Of a DNA stretch of 64,000 bases, positions 42,157-50,989 are shown piece after piece. The stretch comes from JACCTH01 sp035253825 (GTDB taxonomy: Bacteria > Actinomycetota > Acidimicrobiia > Spongiisociales > ZC4RG35): assembly GCA_035253825.1 (NCBI GenBank), contig DATFBM010000003.1, forward strand, positions 1-64,000. Reading direction: 5' to 3'. A program made the position numbers and the translations under genes. Numbering within the stretch: the first letter of the stretch is position 1; every line of letters begins with the position of its first letter. The notes below the pieces were generated by a model. That model was not told the origin of the DNA and searched no databases. It was given only the letters and a program-made list of their open reading frames with translations.

Positions 42157-43152
42157 ATGGCCGGCAACGTATTTCGAGACCTCCTCAGCCGAGGCCACCC
42201 GCTAGTCGCGGACGGCGCCATGGGAACCACGCTTTTCTCCCTGGGTCTCGAAGGAGGGGGCTGTCCGGAGCTGCTCAATGTCGAGCAGCCCGATCTGGTG
42301 GAAAAGGTCCACCGCGGGTTCATCGATGCGGGCGCCGACATCATTCTCACCAACACGTTCGGCGGCAACCGTCGGCGACTGGCGCTCCACCGCCTCGAGG
42401 ACCGCGTAACCGAGCTCAATGCGGCCGCGGTCGCCATCGCCCGGCGGGCGACCGACCTGGCCGACCGGCCGGTCGCCATCGCCGGCAGCATCGGGCCCAC
42501 CGGGGACCTTTTCGCTCCTCTGGGACCGCTTTCCCATGATGAAGGAGTCGCGGTGTTCACCGAGCAGGCGCGGGCACTCGCCGACGCCGGAGCCGACGTG
42601 CTTTGGATCGAGACAATCTCGTCTTTCGAGGAGCTCCAGGCGGCGCTCGCCGCGGCACAAACAACGGATCTTCCGTATACGACCACACTCAGCTTTGACA
42701 CCGCCGGGCACACCATGATGGGCATTAGCCCCCGGGCACTCGCTGAGTGGTGGAATCAGCACGATCAGGTTGCCGCCGTCGGCGCCAACTGCGGAGTGGG
42801 CCCGGGCGATGCTGTGGCCACCGCCTGGGAGATCGCCTCGGTCGCTCCCGGTGCCATCACTATCACCAAGGCCAACTGCGGCATCCCCCTCTATCAGACC
42901 GAAGGTGGGCTCACCTACCCGATCGGCCCCGACCAGATGGGCGACTACGTCGATCTCGCCCTGCGGTCCGGCGCTCGCATCATCGGAGCTTGTTGTGGAT
43001 CGACTCCCGACCACATCGCCGCTATCAGGGAGGCGGTCGACAGCCACCTCCCCGGTGACCGTCCGGAACTGGCGGAAATTGCCGCGCGACTCGACGTCGC
43101 AGTTCGCCCTCTGGCGGGAGCCCGCCGCGAGCGACGCCGCCAAGCCGTCTAG
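42157..43152 (+). CDS. Betaine-homocysteine S-methyltransferase family enzyme
   Basis: A 331-aa zinc-dependent homocysteine methyltransferase. The N-terminus has VADGAMGTTLFSLG, and the three zinc Cys are in GANCGVG and GACCGSTPDH. The sequence ELLNVEQPDLVEKVHRGFIDAGAD and LSFDTAGHTMMG is close to marine and rhizobial BHMT. It transfers a methyl from glycine betaine to homocysteine, giving dimethylglycine and methionine. The ATG at 42157 follows AGGAAAGG. A SAM riboswitch upstream and betaine import genes nearby support betaine as donor. S-methylmethionine is an alternative. Its stop overlaps the convergent kinase stop at a CTAG. Confidence 0.88.
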   Translation: MAGNVFRDLLSRGHPLVADGAMGTTLFSLGLEGGGCPELLNVEQPDLVEKVHRGFIDAGADIILTNTFGGNRRRLALHRLEDRVTELNAAAVAIARRATDLADRPVAIAGSIGPTGDLFAPLGPLSHDEGVAVFTEQARALADAGADVLWIETISSFEELQAALAAAQTTDLPYTTTLSFDTAGHTMMGISPRALAEWWNQHDQVAAVGANCGVGPGDAVATAWEIASVAPGAITITKANCGIPLYQTEGGLTYPIGPDQMGDYVDLALRSGARIIGACCGSTPDHIAAIREAVDSHLPGDRPELAEIAARLDVAVRPLAGARRERRRQAV

Positions 43153-44576
43153 ACCCCTCCGAACATCGACTGACGGGCCGACCGTAAACGGTCAAGGGTG
43201 GCATAGTCTCGTGGCGTCGCGGCGACGCGGATTCCGGTCTGGGTGCCCCACCGGCGGGCCACACCGTCAGCGGACTCCCCGGTGAGGAGGGAGGTCGCCT
43301 GTGCTGCCGCTCCCACCGCCACCAGTTCTTCCGCTTTCGGGATCTGAAGCTCGCGACCGGAAAGCTGACCGATCACCCGTCGCCACACGTTTCCCCTGGC
43401 CCCTCCCCCGATGAGAATCAGTGGCCGGTCGGGATCGATGCCCGATGAGTGCCGAGAGACGTGTTCCAGGGCCTCGATGAGTCCCAGCGCGGCTCCCTGG
43501 TAGGCGGCGAGGAGGATCTCGGAGGGATCGGTGGCATGACGGAGGCCGCCGAAGACTCCGGCCGCATCCGGCAGGTTGGGAGTCCGCTCTCCGTCGAGGT
43601 AGGGAAAGGAGAAGACTTCCGTGCGTTCGGCGGCGTGCTCTCGATCGAGGCCCAACCAGGAGGCGACCCGATCGACGGCCAGAGTGCAATTGAGCGTCGC
43701 CGCCAACGGTAGGAAGTTTCCTGTCGCGTCGGCAAAGCCGGCGACGGTTCCGGAAGGATCGGCGGCTCTCACAGTTGACAGGGCGTAGACGGTGCCGGAG
43801 GTTCCCAGGCTGATAACCGGAGCACCCGGCTCGAGTCCCAGCCCCAGGGCGGCCGCCATGTTGTCACCGGTCCCTGCCCCGACCGCAGTTCCCGGGCGAA
43901 AACCGGTGTGTCGGCTGGCCTCGGTGGTGATCTCGCCGGCGGTCTCCCCCGGCTTCAAGACCCTGGGCAAGCGATCACAGTCGAGGCGAACCTCCGGAAG
44001 CGAGAGAACCTTTGCCGAATAGTCCTCCAGAGAAGTCGACCACCATCCCGTGCCCGATGCGTCGCCCCGGTCCGTCGTGCGGAGGCCGGTGAGACGGGTG
44101 TTGATGAAATCGTGCGGTAACAGCACCGCCGCCGTGGCCCCGGCCACTGCGGTCTCGTGATGCCGCAGCCACGCCCACTTGCCCACGGTGTACGACGCCA
44201 CTGGAACCAAGCCGATTTCTTTCGCCCAGATTTGGGGTCCTCCGAGGGCATCGACCAGGGTCCGCGCATCGGGTGCGGCGCGAGTGTCGTTCCACAGCTG
44301 GGCCGGTCTTATCGGAGCTCCGGCCTCATCGAGGACCACCAGTCCGTGCTGCTGACCGCCGACCGCGACCGCTTGCACCTCGCCGGCCCGCCCGCTCTGG
44401 GAAAGCGCCTCAGCGAGAGCAGTCCACCATTGCCGAGGATCGGTCTCGCGAGCCCCAGCCGTCCCGGTCACGTCGTGCCCCGCACGGCCGGTGGCGACCA
44501 CGGCTCCGGAGTCGATGTCGACGATCAAGACCTTGGTGGTCTGGGTGGAGCAATCGACACCAGCAACGAGGGGCAC
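43149..44576 (-). CDS. FGGY-family carbohydrate kinase (xylulokinase-like)
   Basis: About 475 aa of FGGY kinase: GVDCSTQTTKVLIVD, GGQQHGLVVLDEAG, WNDTR, GAGTGDNMAAALGLG, SLGTSGTVYAL, and IGGGARGNVWRRVIGQLSGR. The pattern is that of xylulokinase, which phosphorylates D-xylulose. No xylose isomerase is in the window. The start is taken at the GTG at 44576; an in-frame ATG at 44597 adds seven residues. Confidence 0.88.
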   Translation of the reverse strand: MPLVAGVDCSTQTTKVLIVDIDSGAVVATGRAGHDVTGTAGARETDPRQWWTALAEALSQSGRAGEVQAVAVGGQQHGLVVLDEAGAPIRPAQLWNDTRAAPDARTLVDALGGPQIWAKEIGLVPVASYTVGKWAWLRHHETAVAGATAAVLLPHDFINTRLTGLRTTDRGDASGTGWWSTSLEDYSAKVLSLPEVRLDCDRLPRVLKPGETAGEITTEASRHTGFRPGTAVGAGTGDNMAAALGLGLEPGAPVISLGTSGTVYALSTVRAADPSGTVAGFADATGNFLPLAATLNCTLAVDRVASWLGLDREHAAERTEVFSFPYLDGERTPNLPDAAGVFGGLRHATDPSEILLAAYQGAALGLIEALEHVSRHSSGIDPDRPLILIGGGARGNVWRRVIGQLSGRELQIPKAEELVAVGAAAQATSLLTGESADGVARRWGTQTGIRVAATPRDYATLDRLRSARQSMFGGV

Positions 44577-44651
44577 GGCCCGCCAGCGTAGGTCCAATCG
44601 AGGTCCGCTAACGATCCCAGGGCCCGCCTCGAGGAGGCATCGCAGGGGGCA

Positions 44652-45497
44652 ATGCGATTAGACAGTGTGCCTATGTCTAAGAAGAAAGGGGTCCGGTCGC
44701 ACGGCGAGCACGGCGAAGACGAAAAGCTATCGAAGAAGAAGTACGAGAAGGAGCTGGCACAACTCCAGGTCGAACTGGTGAAAATGCAGGAGTGGATCCG
44801 CCATCAAGGCCTCAAGGTCGTCGTGATATTCGAGGGCCGCGACGCCGCCGGCAAGGGCGGCACCATCAAGCGCATCACCCAAAGTCTCAGCCCTCGCGTT
44901 TGCCGGGTGGAGGCGCTCTCAGCCCCCTCCGATCGAGAGCGAACCCAGTGGTACTTCCAACGTTACGTCGCCTACCTGCCGGCAGCAGGAGAGATGGTTC
45001 TCTTCGACCGGAGTTGGTACAACCGCGCCGGAGTGGAGCGGGTGATGGGGTTCTGTACCGAGGAGGAATACCAAGAGTTTCTCCGCTCGACCCCAGAGTT
45101 CGAGAGGATGCTGGTCCGCTCCGGGATCAAGCTCATCAAGTACTGGTTCTCGGTCTCTGACTCCGTACAAGAGGCGCGCTTTCAGGCACGCATCAACGAT
45201 CCCACCCGGCGTTGGAAGCTTTCGCCCATGGATCTCGAATCGCGATCGCGTTGGGTCGAATACTCGAAAGCCAAGGACGAGATGTTCCGACACACAGACA
45301 TCAAACAAGCCCCCTGGCATGTGGTGAATTCCGACAACAAGAGGAAGGCTCGCCTCAACGTCATCCATCACCTTCTCAGTCAGATCCCATATGAGGATCT
45401 GACGCCCGAACACATCGAGTTGCCTCCGCGGCAACCCGATCCAGGCTATGTCCGCCCGCCCCTCGCCGATCAGTCGTTCGTGCCCGAAAAGTTCTGA
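44652..45497 (+). CDS. ppk2: Polyphosphate kinase 2 (PPK2)
   Basis: A 281-aa PPK2: Walker A FEGRDAAGKGGTIKRI, SPRVCRVEALSAPSDRERTQWYFQRY (read in parts), Walker B LFDRSWYNRAGVERVMGFC. It makes GTP/ATP from polyphosphate, or the reverse. An internal ATG at 44673 (MSKKKG) is an equally likely start. It stands alone, 51 bp before the hydrolase gene. Confidence 0.94.
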   Translation: MRLDSVPMSKKKGVRSHGEHGEDEKLSKKKYEKELAQLQVELVKMQEWIRHQGLKVVVIFEGRDAAGKGGTIKRITQSLSPRVCRVEALSAPSDRERTQWYFQRYVAYLPAAGEMVLFDRSWYNRAGVERVMGFCTEEEYQEFLRSTPEFERMLVRSGIKLIKYWFSVSDSVQEARFQARINDPTRRWKLSPMDLESRSRWVEYSKAKDEMFRHTDIKQAPWHVVNSDNKRKARLNVIHHLLSQIPYEDLTPEHIELPPRQPDPGYVRPPLADQSFVPEKF

Positions 45498-45545
45498 TCT
45501 GTTCCGCGTAGATTTGGCGCGATTCACCGGCCCAGATCTACCTAG

Positions 45546-46379
45546 ATGAATGAGTGGTACCGAGCCGAGGACGGGACCCGGCTCGCCTTCTGGCATGAGC
45601 CATGTCTGCGTCGGCCCTCGATCCTCCTCGTGCACGGACTTGCCTCGAACGCCCGGCTTTGGGATGCGGTCGCCGTACATCTGAATGGATCCGGTCGGGG
45701 AACGCTGCAAATTGACCTGCGCGGACACGGCGTGTCCGATAAGCCGGACTCAGGCTACGACTTCGCCACCATGAGCTCGGATTTGGCCGGAATCATCCTC
45801 GAGATGATGCGACCTCCGGTGATCGCGGTCGGTCAGTCGTTCGGTGGAAATCTGGTGATGGAAATGGCGGTGAGGTCGTCCGAGCTCGTCTCCTCAATTG
45901 TGTGTGTCGATGGCGGATTCATCGATCTCGCCCAGCGATTCGGCAACTGGGAGGCCTGCGTGGCGGCGCTCACACCGCCGCCGCTCGACCACCTCAGTGC
46001 GGCCTCGCTAGGCGAAGCCGCAGCAGAGCTCTATGCGGGTTGGCCACCAGAAGCGATCGCGGCCCAATTGGCAAATCTCGAGGAGGCAGACGATGGCTCG
46101 ATCCGGCGGCGTCTTTCCGTTGCGCACCATCTCTCGCTGCTGCGAGCGATGTTTGAACAGGAACCCCTGGCGGTCGCCGAGCGTTGCCAACAACCTGTGC
46201 TGCTGATAGCGGCCGACGACGACACTCCTGGCAAGAAGGATCAAGTGAGCGCCTTCGCCAAACGGCTGCCGAGTGGACGGGAGGTATGGATGCAGGGCCA
46301 TCATGACTTGCACGCCGAACAGCCGGGACGTGTGGCCGCGGTGATCGAGAGTGCCCTGGGGGAGGGATTCCTTCGGTGA
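45546..46379 (+). CDS. Alpha/beta-fold hydrolase
   Basis: A 277-aa alpha/beta hydrolase. LLVHGLASNARLWD forms the oxyanion region, DLRGHGVSDKP follows, the nucleophile Ser is in VGQSFGGN, and the catalytic His is in GHHDLHAEQP. Substrate unknown. It overlaps the next gene by 4 bp (GTGA), so it probably works in the same pathway as the S51-like protein. Confidence 0.9.
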   Translation: MNEWYRAEDGTRLAFWHEPCLRRPSILLVHGLASNARLWDAVAVHLNGSGRGTLQIDLRGHGVSDKPDSGYDFATMSSDLAGIILEMMRPPVIAVGQSFGGNLVMEMAVRSSELVSSIVCVDGGFIDLAQRFGNWEACVAALTPPPLDHLSAASLGEAAAELYAGWPPEAIAAQLANLEEADDGSIRRRLSVAHHLSLLRAMFEQEPLAVAERCQQPVLLIAADDDTPGKKDQVSAFAKRLPSGREVWMQGHHDLHAEQPGRVAAVIESALGEGFLR

Positions 46380-47356
46380 GTGGCCTCGTCGTGATCATTG
46401 GCTCGGGAGAAATGGGCGAATCGATGCGGTCGACCCATCGCCGCGTTTTCGACCATACCGGCGCCGACTCCGTCACCCTCCTCGACACGCCTTACGGCTT
46501 CCAGGAGAACGCCGGCGCCCTCACTGAGCGGATGGTGGCCCACTTCCGGAATGCATTTGACGCCAAAGTCGAGGTCGCCAGCCTCCGCCGACCTCATAAC
46601 TCCGAAAGTGAGCGTCAAGAGTTTCTCGACGCCATTTCGAGGGCCCAGGTGGTCTTCGCCGGTCCGGGATCGCCGAGTTATGCACTTCGGGTGTGGAAGG
46701 GCCTTTCGATGCGCGAGGCATTCTCATCGATTATCGAGCGAGGAGGGGCAGTGGTGATGGCTAGCGCGGCCGCCCTCACGCTCGGAGAAAAGGCCATCCC
46801 CGTCTACGAGATCTACAAAGTAGGAGAAGACCTGCATTGGGTTGACGGACTCGATCTGCTCTCCTCTCTGGGGATGAAAACGGTCGTGGTACCGCATTGG
46901 AACAACCGCGAAGGGGGGTTTCATGACACCAGTCATTGCTTCATCGGAGAACACCGGTTCCGCGGCTTGGTCGAGATGCTCCCAATGGACACATCGGTGA
47001 TCGGAGTCGAAGAGCATACGTCGGTGCTAATCGATCCCGTATCCAGATCTATGCAAGTCATGGGAAAGGGGAAGGCGTATCTCAATGACGAACCAATCGA
47101 CGACGGACAGGAGCTCACCGCCCCCGCCGTGCGACCGGCCTTCACCGATCTCATCCCGGAGAAGACGGGTGAGAATGAACCACCGGAAGCCGAAGACGCC
47201 ATGATTGACCTGCTGGTGGAGCTACGGGCAGGGGCCCGCGACCGCTACGACTTTGCGGAGTCAGACCGGATCCGCGATGCCCTGGCGCAATTCGACATCG
47301 AGGTTCACGATCATCCCGACGGCACTACCTGGAATCGACGGCGAGACGATGCTTAG
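46376..47356 (+). CDS. S51/class I amidotransferase-like protein fused to a CysRS-like C-terminal segment
   Basis: A 326-aa protein starting with GTG. The first ~250 residues look like a peptidase S51/cyanophycinase-type fold (VVIIGSGEMG; nucleophile-elbow-like AGPGSPSYAL; AVVMASAAALTLG). The final ~60 residues (VELRAGARDRYDFAESDRIRDAL then IEVHDHPDGTTW) closely resemble the C-terminal helical segment of cysteinyl-tRNA synthetase. The fusion is unusual to me. The usual S51 Ser lies in a GxS-type elbow; here AGPGSPS has a candidate. Function unknown. Confidence 0.72.
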   Translation: MSGLVVIIGSGEMGESMRSTHRRVFDHTGADSVTLLDTPYGFQENAGALTERMVAHFRNAFDAKVEVASLRRPHNSESERQEFLDAISRAQVVFAGPGSPSYALRVWKGLSMREAFSSIIERGGAVVMASAAALTLGEKAIPVYEIYKVGEDLHWVDGLDLLSSLGMKTVVVPHWNNREGGFHDTSHCFIGEHRFRGLVEMLPMDTSVIGVEEHTSVLIDPVSRSMQVMGKGKAYLNDEPIDDGQELTAPAVRPAFTDLIPEKTGENEPPEAEDAMIDLLVELRAGARDRYDFAESDRIRDALAQFDIEVHDHPDGTTWNRRRDDA

Positions 47357-48266
47357 GACCTGGCTCACCGATCGCTTCGATCTCGAACTTCCCTTGATCT
47401 CGGCGCCAATGGGCGGCGTCGCCGACGGGCGCTTTGCCGCCGAAGTTTGCCGACATGGGGCGCTCGGCATGGTGGCCGCCGGAACCCGGGCCACCGCGGA
47501 ACATATCCTCAAGGAAACGGCGACCTTGGCAGCCAGTCAGGATGCCTGGGGGGTGGGCTTGCTCGCCTGGGTCGCGGAGGGAAGGCCGGAGCTCATGGAG
47601 GCCGTGGAAACCTTGGCTCCTCCACTCGTCTCGGTCAGCTACGGCAATTACGAGAAGTATGTGACAAGGTTGCAGGACGCCGGATCCACGGTCACTACCC
47701 AGGTCAACTCGCTGGCAGAGGCCATGGCGGCCGCAGCTGCCGGAGTGGACTTTCTCGTTGCCCGAGGCGGCGAGGGGGGAGGCCACGGCCGGAACGAAAT
47801 GGCCACGCTCCCGCTCCTGCAGGAGCTGCTGGAGAACGTCGACTTGCCCGTGGTGGCAGCGGGAGGAATCGCCACCGGGCGAGGATTGGCGGCCGTGCTG
47901 GCGGCCGGTGCCGCCGGTGCCTGGGTGGGCTCGGCCTTCCTCGGCTGCGACGAGACGGCCTGGCCCGATCAGTCGAAGAAGCGAGTGGTTTCAGCCGGTG
48001 ATGGCGACACCATTTACACGACGTCCTTTGATGTCGGGCTTGGCCTCGACTGGCCGGTCGGATACGGAGGCCGCGCCTTGGCTAACGACTATTCCGACCG
48101 CTGGCATGGCCGCGAAGCGGAGCTGGCCGGATCCGACTCACCCCCGGTTGGCGAAGACGCTCCGATTTGGGCCGGGCAGGCGGTTTCCCTGGTTACCCGC
48201 CTGCAAACCGTTGCCGAGGTGATCGCCGATTTCCGGACCGCTGAAGACCTCCTGCGACGCTGGTGA
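47349..48266 (+). CDS. Nitronate monooxygenase-like flavoprotein
   Basis: A 305-aa TIM-barrel FMN protein: LPLISAPMGGVADGRFAAEV, GTRATAEHIL, FLVARGGEGGGHGRN, PVVAAGGIATGRGLAAVLAAGAAGAWVGSAFL (parts). It matches NMO/2-nitropropane dioxygenase class enzymes, which oxidise alkyl nitronates. It overlaps the S51-like gene by 8 bp. Its stop abuts the convergent flavoprotein stop. Confidence 0.9.
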   Translation: MLRTWLTDRFDLELPLISAPMGGVADGRFAAEVCRHGALGMVAAGTRATAEHILKETATLAASQDAWGVGLLAWVAEGRPELMEAVETLAPPLVSVSYGNYEKYVTRLQDAGSTVTTQVNSLAEAMAAAAAGVDFLVARGGEGGGHGRNEMATLPLLQELLENVDLPVVAAGGIATGRGLAAVLAAGAAGAWVGSAFLGCDETAWPDQSKKRVVSAGDGDTIYTTSFDVGLGLDWPVGYGGRALANDYSDRWHGREAELAGSDSPPVGEDAPIWAGQAVSLVTRLQTVAEVIADFRTAEDLLRRW

Positions 48267-49439
48267 TCAAATGATCCGGCTCGGGTTTTCATAGAGCGGT
48301 TTCTGTTCGAGGATTCGCAGAGGTCCGAGTCGGGACAGGTCGAGTGTGGTCCTCCGGCCGAGAATCAACTCCGCCAAATGGCGCCCCACCGCGTGGCAAT
48401 GCTGAAACCCGTGACCCGAGAACCCGTTGGCCAAGAACATGCCGGGCAAGTCCGGCCACTCGCCAATGATCCCGTTGCCGTCGAGAGTGTTGACCTCGTA
48501 GAGGCCGGTCCAGCCGGTGGCAAGATGTAAAGCCTCGAAGGCCGGCAGCTGGCTGGCGAGCTCGGGCCACACTATCTCGTCGAATCTCTGCCGATTGAAC
48601 GTGAAGTCCTCGCCCACGGGATCGTCAGGGAGGGACCAACCAACTGCAAAACGTCCCTCCCCCTCTGGGAGGACGTAGAGGCCGCTGGGGAGAAAAACAC
48701 TGGGATGGCCTCGATGATCGAGATGGGAATCGATTACATAAACAGTTCTCATCACCGGCTCGACCGGAAGGTCGACACCCGCCGTCGCCGCCAGCGGGGC
48801 GCACCAGGCGCCGGTGGCGTTGACCACTTTCTCGGTCTGGATGACATCGCCCGTTGCCAATGCAACCCCGGCAATCCGGCCACCTTCGACCTTGATGGCG
48901 GTGGCCTGCCCGGTGATGAACTGCACACCCAGCGCCCGCGCCTGGCGCAGGTAACCCTGCAGCACGGCGTTGGGGTCGACCGAGCCGTCGCGGGCGCCAT
49001 AGGTACCGCCCAGGTAGCCGGCGCCGGCAAAGACGGGAAAACGGTTCCGAATCTCAACGGCCTCGAGCCATTCCACCTCACACCCCAAGCTCCGTTGTCT
49101 GCTGAGCCCAGCTTGCGCCTGATCGATGCTCGATTCGTCGGTCAAGAAGAGGTTGCCCTGATATCGAGGAGAAGGCTCAGGCTTCCAATCCCCAACCGCC
49201 ATCCGCTCTGAGAAGCCCTCAATCGCCTCCTGCGCGAACTGCGACATTTGAATGTTTTCCTCCAGGTTGAACTGCACCCGGACATTCCCATCAGAAAGGA
49301 CGGTGGAGGAGAACCGGTAGGTGGGATCCCTCTCGATCACCATGATCTCGACGTTCGGTTCGAGGTTCTTCAGGTAGTAGGCCGTGGCCGAACCCATCGC
49401 CGCACCGCCGACGATGACCACATCGGGGCTTGCGATCAA
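48267..49439 (-). CDS. FAD-dependent amine oxidoreductase (DAO/sarcosine-oxidase-beta-like)
   Basis: A 390-aa DAO-fold flavoprotein: VVIVGGAAMGSATAYYL, VIERDPTYRFSSTVLSDG, VVNATGAWCAPL, GWTGLYEVNTLDGNGIIGEWP and ANGFSGHGFQHCHAVG. It probably oxidises an N-methyl or amino-acid substrate; which one is unclear. The ATG overlaps the ABC permease stop (ATGA), so it is cotranscribed with an exporter. No covalent-FAD Cys can be assigned from sequence alone. Confidence 0.88.
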   Translation of the reverse strand: MIASPDVVIVGGAAMGSATAYYLKNLEPNVEIMVIERDPTYRFSSTVLSDGNVRVQFNLEENIQMSQFAQEAIEGFSERMAVGDWKPEPSPRYQGNLFLTDESSIDQAQAGLSRQRSLGCEVEWLEAVEIRNRFPVFAGAGYLGGTYGARDGSVDPNAVLQGYLRQARALGVQFITGQATAIKVEGGRIAGVALATGDVIQTEKVVNATGAWCAPLAATAGVDLPVEPVMRTVYVIDSHLDHRGHPSVFLPSGLYVLPEGEGRFAVGWSLPDDPVGEDFTFNRQRFDEIVWPELASQLPAFEALHLATGWTGLYEVNTLDGNGIIGEWPDLPGMFLANGFSGHGFQHCHAVGRHLAELILGRRTTLDLSRLGPLRILEQKPLYENPSRII

Positions 49440-50989
49440 GCAGTCGCCTTCTCGAGCGCCCGCGCCTCACGGCGGCTCGGTCGGGCGGCCCGGACCGAAC
49501 GACGCATCAAACCAAGGGCCAGCAACGCCAGTACCAGGGCCAGGACCACCCCCCCACCAATTAGCTCCCAGCTGGGTGCCCTCCCCCAAAACGACACCTC
49601 CTGCAGGGCACGGATCCCATAAGTAGCTGGGAGCAGGTATGAGACCGGTCGCACCGAGGGCAGCAGTCGGTCGATGGAGATGAAGAAGCCGCAGAAGAAG
49701 ATCGAGACGAGCAGAGTGATCATCGCGTACTGAACCGCCTGGCTTTCTGTCTTGGCGAGGGCAGAGAGAACGAAGCCTATTCCCTGCGCGGCCAGCACTA
49801 CCAACAACACTGCAAGGCCGTACCAGAGCCACGACCCGATCGGGCGGAAATCGAAGGCGAAAACAGCAGCGGCGGTGAGAGCCGCTCCGACCAGCAGCCC
49901 GACGACGACATTGGCCAGGTATTTGCCGGCCAGCATTTCACCACCCGACAAGGGAGAGACTCGGAACAACTCGACGGCTCCCTGTGATCTCTCCTTGACC
50001 AGAGATAGAGCGGCGAAAGTCAAGGTCAGATGCTGGACCAGCAAGGAGACAACGCCGGGTATGTAGAAATGCATGTCAACCACATCAAGATTCCGGTAGT
50101 TGACAGCCTCGCCCCGGAAAGGGCTCACGAGCACAGCAGGATCCAGGGACCGGAAGTCCTCGATGGTGGCTTCCATCTCGTCGAGCTCAGCCGACAGAGC
50201 CTCGAGCTCCGCTACCCGTTCTTCTCCGGTCGACCCTTCCAGAGCTTTCACCCGTGAGATCGCCGCGTCGAGTGCTCCTTCGCTCTCCTCACCGCCCGTC
50301 GTTTGTTCATTGACCCGATTGAGAACCGAACTCGATGGTCCCAGCTCCGCAGACAAATTCGTCAGAGCAGCTTCCAGGTCGCTACGGCCCTTCTCGAAGG
50401 CGTCGTCGTCTTCGCTCCGGGCGGCCTGCTCCATGACCTCGACGGCGGCTCTCGCTTCGGGCAAGGGTTGTTCCACCTGCTCGGCCTCTTCTTGACCCAT
50501 CACCACCAGGTCCTGAAGCACTTCTCGGTTTACCTGATTGATCGCTCCCACCGCGAAGAGCTCCACCACTCCCGCCTCGAACGGGTCGATTTGGTCGTGA
50601 AGGATCGTGATGACGGCTTGCTCTCCGGAGCGAACCGTTTCCACGGCGTCTTCGGGAATCACCACTGCGATATTGGCTTCCCGGGAGTCGATCATCGCCG
50701 TGGCTTCATCGACCGATGGCACGACGCCCACGAGGTTGGCTTGAGCACCGAGAGCGGCCGCAAGGTCTTCGCTGCGCTCGCTCAGGCCGCTCCCCGGTGG
50801 GGCGACGAGAACGGTCTTGAGTACGGGCGGATCGGGGTCGAAACCGATGCCGAACAGGAACAGGATCAAGAACGGTCCGATCACGAGCGTCAGGAGTAGC
50901 CGGGGTTGTCGTAACACCTCCAGGACGTCTTTTTTGAAAAAGGCGTAGCTGCGAGTGAACCCGCCGGAGATCCCCCGATTGTCAGCCAC
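49436..50989 (-). CDS. ABC-2 type transporter permease with large extracytoplasmic domain
   Basis: About 517 aa, from a GTG at 50989. One N-terminal membrane helix (LLLTLVIGPFLILFLFGIG) is followed by a ~290-residue domain rich in Glu/Ala heptads (probable coiled coil around residues 160-310), then five membrane helices in the C-terminal part. This is the YhgE/ABC-2 (DrrB-like) architecture. It overlaps the ATPase gene by 8 bp and the downstream flavoprotein gene by 4 bp. The exported substrate is unknown. Confidence 0.87.
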   Translation of the reverse strand: MADNRGISGGFTRSYAFFKKDVLEVLRQPRLLLTLVIGPFLILFLFGIGFDPDPPVLKTVLVAPPGSGLSERSEDLAAALGAQANLVGVVPSVDEATAMIDSREANIAVVIPEDAVETVRSGEQAVITILHDQIDPFEAGVVELFAVGAINQVNREVLQDLVVMGQEEAEQVEQPLPEARAAVEVMEQAARSEDDDAFEKGRSDLEAALTNLSAELGPSSSVLNRVNEQTTGGEESEGALDAAISRVKALEGSTGEERVAELEALSAELDEMEATIEDFRSLDPAVLVSPFRGEAVNYRNLDVVDMHFYIPGVVSLLVQHLTLTFAALSLVKERSQGAVELFRVSPLSGGEMLAGKYLANVVVGLLVGAALTAAAVFAFDFRPIGSWLWYGLAVLLVVLAAQGIGFVLSALAKTESQAVQYAMITLLVSIFFCGFFISIDRLLPSVRPVSYLLPATYGIRALQEVSFWGRAPSWELIGGGVVLALVLALLALGLMRRSVRAARPSRREARALEKATA

